From: Peribacillus simplex
GTDB taxonomy: Bacteria > Bacillota > Bacilli > Bacillales > DSM-1321
Assembly: GCF_001578185.1 (NCBI RefSeq)
Contig: NZ_CP011008.1
Location: 4,120,001-4,184,000, forward strand
Direction of reading: 5' to 3'
Length of the DNA stretch: 64,000 bases
In this document: positions 62,424 to 64,000 of the stretch, piece after piece
Numbering within the stretch: position 1 is the first letter of the stretch
Layout: the number at the start of each line of letters is the position of its first letter
The notes under the pieces: model-generated
What the model saw: only the letters and a program-made list of their open reading frames with translations
Told to the model about the DNA's origin: nothing
Databases searched by the model: none
Made by a program: the position numbers and the translations under genes

Positions 62424-63782
62424 ATGAACAATCAAATGCTTAAGGATCATGTAAAAATCGGCACACCGGTCATTTCAGAAATGAGCGTTATTCCAGTTGC
62501 AGGCCATGACGGCATGCTGCTGAACTTGAGCGGTGCCCATGCTCCTTATTTCACCCGGAACATTGTCATTCTGAAAGACAATGCGGGTAATACTGGTGTA
62601 GGTGAAGTTCCTGGAGGCGAAAAAATTCGCCAAACACTCGAAGATGCCAAACAAATGGTTGTCGGCCAGTCCATTGGGACATACAACAACATTCTGAATA
62701 CCATCCGTAAGCAGTTCGCGGACCGGGATGCGGGAGGGCGCGGGCTTCAGACGTTCGATCTCCGTATAGCCATCCATGCCGTAACAGCATTGGAAGCGGC
62801 ACTTCTAGATTTAGTCGGCCAATATTTAGGTGTGCCGGTTGCAGCCCTTCTCGGCGAAGGACAGCAGCGTGATAGGGTGGAAATGCTGGGCTACTTATTT
62901 TATGTAGGTGACCGCAATAAAACGGACCTTGGTTATTTAAGCGAGCCTGAAGCGGAAGATGACTGGATTCGCCTCCGTCATGAGGAAGCGCTCACACCTG
63001 AAGCGATTGTCCGCTTGGCAGAAGCCGCCCACTCTCGCTATGGATTCAATGATTTTAAACTGAAAGGCGGGGTTTTGCGCGGGGAAGAAGAAATCGAAGC
63101 GGTGACGGCACTTGCGGAGCGCTTCCCTGAAGCCAGGATCACCCTTGACCCAAATGGCGGCTGGCTGCTTAAGGATGCGATTGAACTTTGCCGGGATCAA
63201 CATCATGTTTTAGCCTATGCGGAAGACCCATGCGGAGCGGAAAATGGTTTTTCCGCCCGGGAAATCATGACGGAATTCAGGCGCGCAACGGGCCTTCCTA
63301 CCGCTACTAATATGATTGCAACGGACTGGAGGCAAATGGGGCACTCCATTCAGCTTCAATCCGTGGACATCCCTCTTGCCGATCCGCATTTTTGGACGAT
63401 GCAAGGCTCCGTCCGTGTCGCTCAAATGTGCAATGACTGGGGATTGACATGGGGATCACACTCGAATAATCACTTTGACATTTCGCTTGCCATGTTTACA
63501 CACGTTGCTGCAGCCGCACCAGGAAAAGTCACTGCAATCGATACCCACTGGATTTGGCAGGATGGGCAGCGTTTGACGAAAGAACCTTTTAAAATTGTCG
63601 GCGGAATGGTCGATGTACCTTCTAAGCCCGGACTTGGAATTGAAGTGGATATGGAACAAATCGAGAAGGCACATCAGCTTTATAAACAAAAAGGACTTGG
63701 TGCCCGTGATGATTCAATGGCGATGCAATACCTGATTTCAGGATGGGAGTTCAATCCAAAATCACCTTGCCTTGTCAGATGA
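62424..63782 (+). CDS. gudD: glucarate dehydratase
   Basis: Enolase-superfamily enzyme (EC 4.2.1.40) of 452 aa: glucarate to 5-keto-4-deoxyglucarate. Catalytic K212/K214 (FKLKGG), metal ligands D242 (LDPNGGW), E267 (YAEDPCG) and the next Asp/Asn, and the base H346 ([10 protein letters not shown]). GGGGGAAG lies before the ATG. Together with kdgD and gucD makes a full route to 2-oxoglutarate. Confidence 0.95.
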   Translation: MNNQMLKDHVKIGTPVISEMSVIPVAGHDGMLLNLSGAHAPYFTRNIVILKDNAGNTGVGEVPGGEKIRQTLEDAKQMVVGQSIGTYNNILNTIRKQFADRDAGGRGLQTFDLRIAIHAVTALEAALLDLVGQYLGVPVAALLGEGQQRDRVEMLGYLFYVGDRNKTDLGYLSEPEAEDDWIRLRHEEALTPEAIVRLAEAAHSRYGFNDFKLKGGVLRGEEEIEAVTALAERFPEARITLDPNGGWLLKDAIELCRDQHHVLAYAEDPCGAENGFSAREIMTEFRRATGLPTATNMIATDWRQMGHSIQLQSVDIPLADPHFWTMQGSVRVAQMCNDWGLTWGSHSNNHFDISLAMFTHVAAAAPGKVTAIDTHWIWQDGQRLTKEPFKIVGGMVDVPSKPGLGIEVDMEQIEKAHQLYKQKGLGARDDSMAMQYLISGWEFNPKSPCLVR

Positions 63783-63888
63783 TTTTTTCCAACAATGCGT
63801 GCGTCTCTCTCTTTAGAGCGGCGCATTTTACTTTTTTTGGGGTATAGATCTTCTCTTCCTCACATGCAAATAAGTGTATTATATTATA

Positions 63889-63910
63889 TAATTAGTCTTA
63901 CAGTATAAAT
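63889..63910 (+). promoter_or_regulatory. third GTCTTAC motif, before the regulator gene
   Basis: TTAGTCTTACAGTATAAAT shares GTCTTAC with the kdgD and gudP sites. TATAAA at 63904-63909 may be a -10. Suggests autoregulation of the gene that starts at 63944. Confidence 0.5.
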
Positions 63911-63943
63911 ACATATAGGGTTTAACAGAAAAGGGGTTACACA

Positions 63944-64000
63944 ATGGAAGAATCGTCAAAGAAATTAGGCGTACAATCGGTACATCGCAACACTCTTTCA
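63944..64000 (+). CDS. start of a probable GntR/FadR-type regulator (cut by the window)
   Basis: The first 19 codons are present: MEESSKKLGVQSVHRNTLS. AAGGGG lies eight bases before the ATG. B. subtilis has a FadR-type GntR gene (ycbG) at this place in the glucarate cluster. Family assigned mostly from position. Confidence 0.55.
   Translation, partial: MEESSKKLGVQSVHRNTLS

Overview
This is a low-GC Gram-positive chromosome segment from the family Bacillaceae. The best guess is Peribacillus (the Bacillus simplex group). Grounds: a liaIH-liaFSR envelope-stress locus, a B. subtilis-style glucarate/galactarate locus, an FbpA/FbpB pair under a Fur box, a T-box leader with a Bacillus-type terminator, AGGAGG ribosome sites throughout, a GC-rich dispersed repeat typical of Bacillaceae, and a RiPP cluster like one I remember from Peribacillus simplex. 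The assignment is inference; no rRNA or marker gene is present.

Layout. 1-11 kb: small regulators and stress genes (TipA-type MerR, ECF sigma/anti-sigma, TcyP cystine transporter, PadR with its membrane partner, an orphan HExxH protein) and a 1.15 kb tandem array of about 56 units built on ACTCGTGARTTT. 11-15 kb: PAP2 protein, a T-box-controlled amino-acid permease and a dispersed GC-rich repeat. 15-25.4 kb: the most interesting region, a RiPP gene cluster read leftwards. It holds a secreted pheromone-like peptide, an MFS exporter, five tandem precursor genes, a B12-type radical SAM enzyme, a DUF692/MNIO enzyme, its partner, an arginase-fold UPF0489 protein fused to TPRs, a TldD-type protease and a JmjC/cupin hydroxylase. 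A divergent PlcR-like HTH-TPR regulator sits at its head. The Phe-Arg-Phe core of the precursors together with MNIO, arginase and radical SAM genes points to a biphenomycin-like ortho-Tyr-Orn-ortho-Tyr macrocycle under quorum-sensing control.

26-36.8 kb: MFS transporter, lia operon (liaG absent), a second small copy of the ACTCGTGA array, a TetR regulator and the kynurenine operon (kynU, a frameshifted permease, kynA, kynB) for tryptophan breakdown. 37-55 kb: mixed housekeeping and accessory genes: LysE exporter, MBL hydrolase, PLD-family protein, a probable type I toxin-antitoxin locus not previously visible as a long ORF, the Fur-controlled fbpAB genes, nitroreductase, DsbA/FrnE protein, RND exporter, polysaccharide deacetylase, ASCH protein and a decayed beta-lactamase/SLH gene. 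Dispersed repeats and IS1182-family remnants lie among them. 55.2-56.6 kb: a complete IS3-family (IS150-type) element. 56.7-64 kb: the divergent glucarate/galactarate regulon (garD, gucD, kdgD leftwards; gudP, gudD rightwards; a regulator starts at the window edge), with a GTCTTAC motif shared by all three promoter regions.

How the genes work together: in the RiPP cluster the pheromone and its receptor would switch on the exporter and five precursors at high cell density; a hairpin after the precursor array probably keeps precursor mRNA more abundant than enzyme mRNA; translationally overlapping genes (MNIO, partner, arginase, TldD) then supply the modifying enzymes. In the glucarate region both sugar diacids are dehydrated to 5-keto-4-deoxyglucarate, then KdgD and GucD deliver 2-oxoglutarate.
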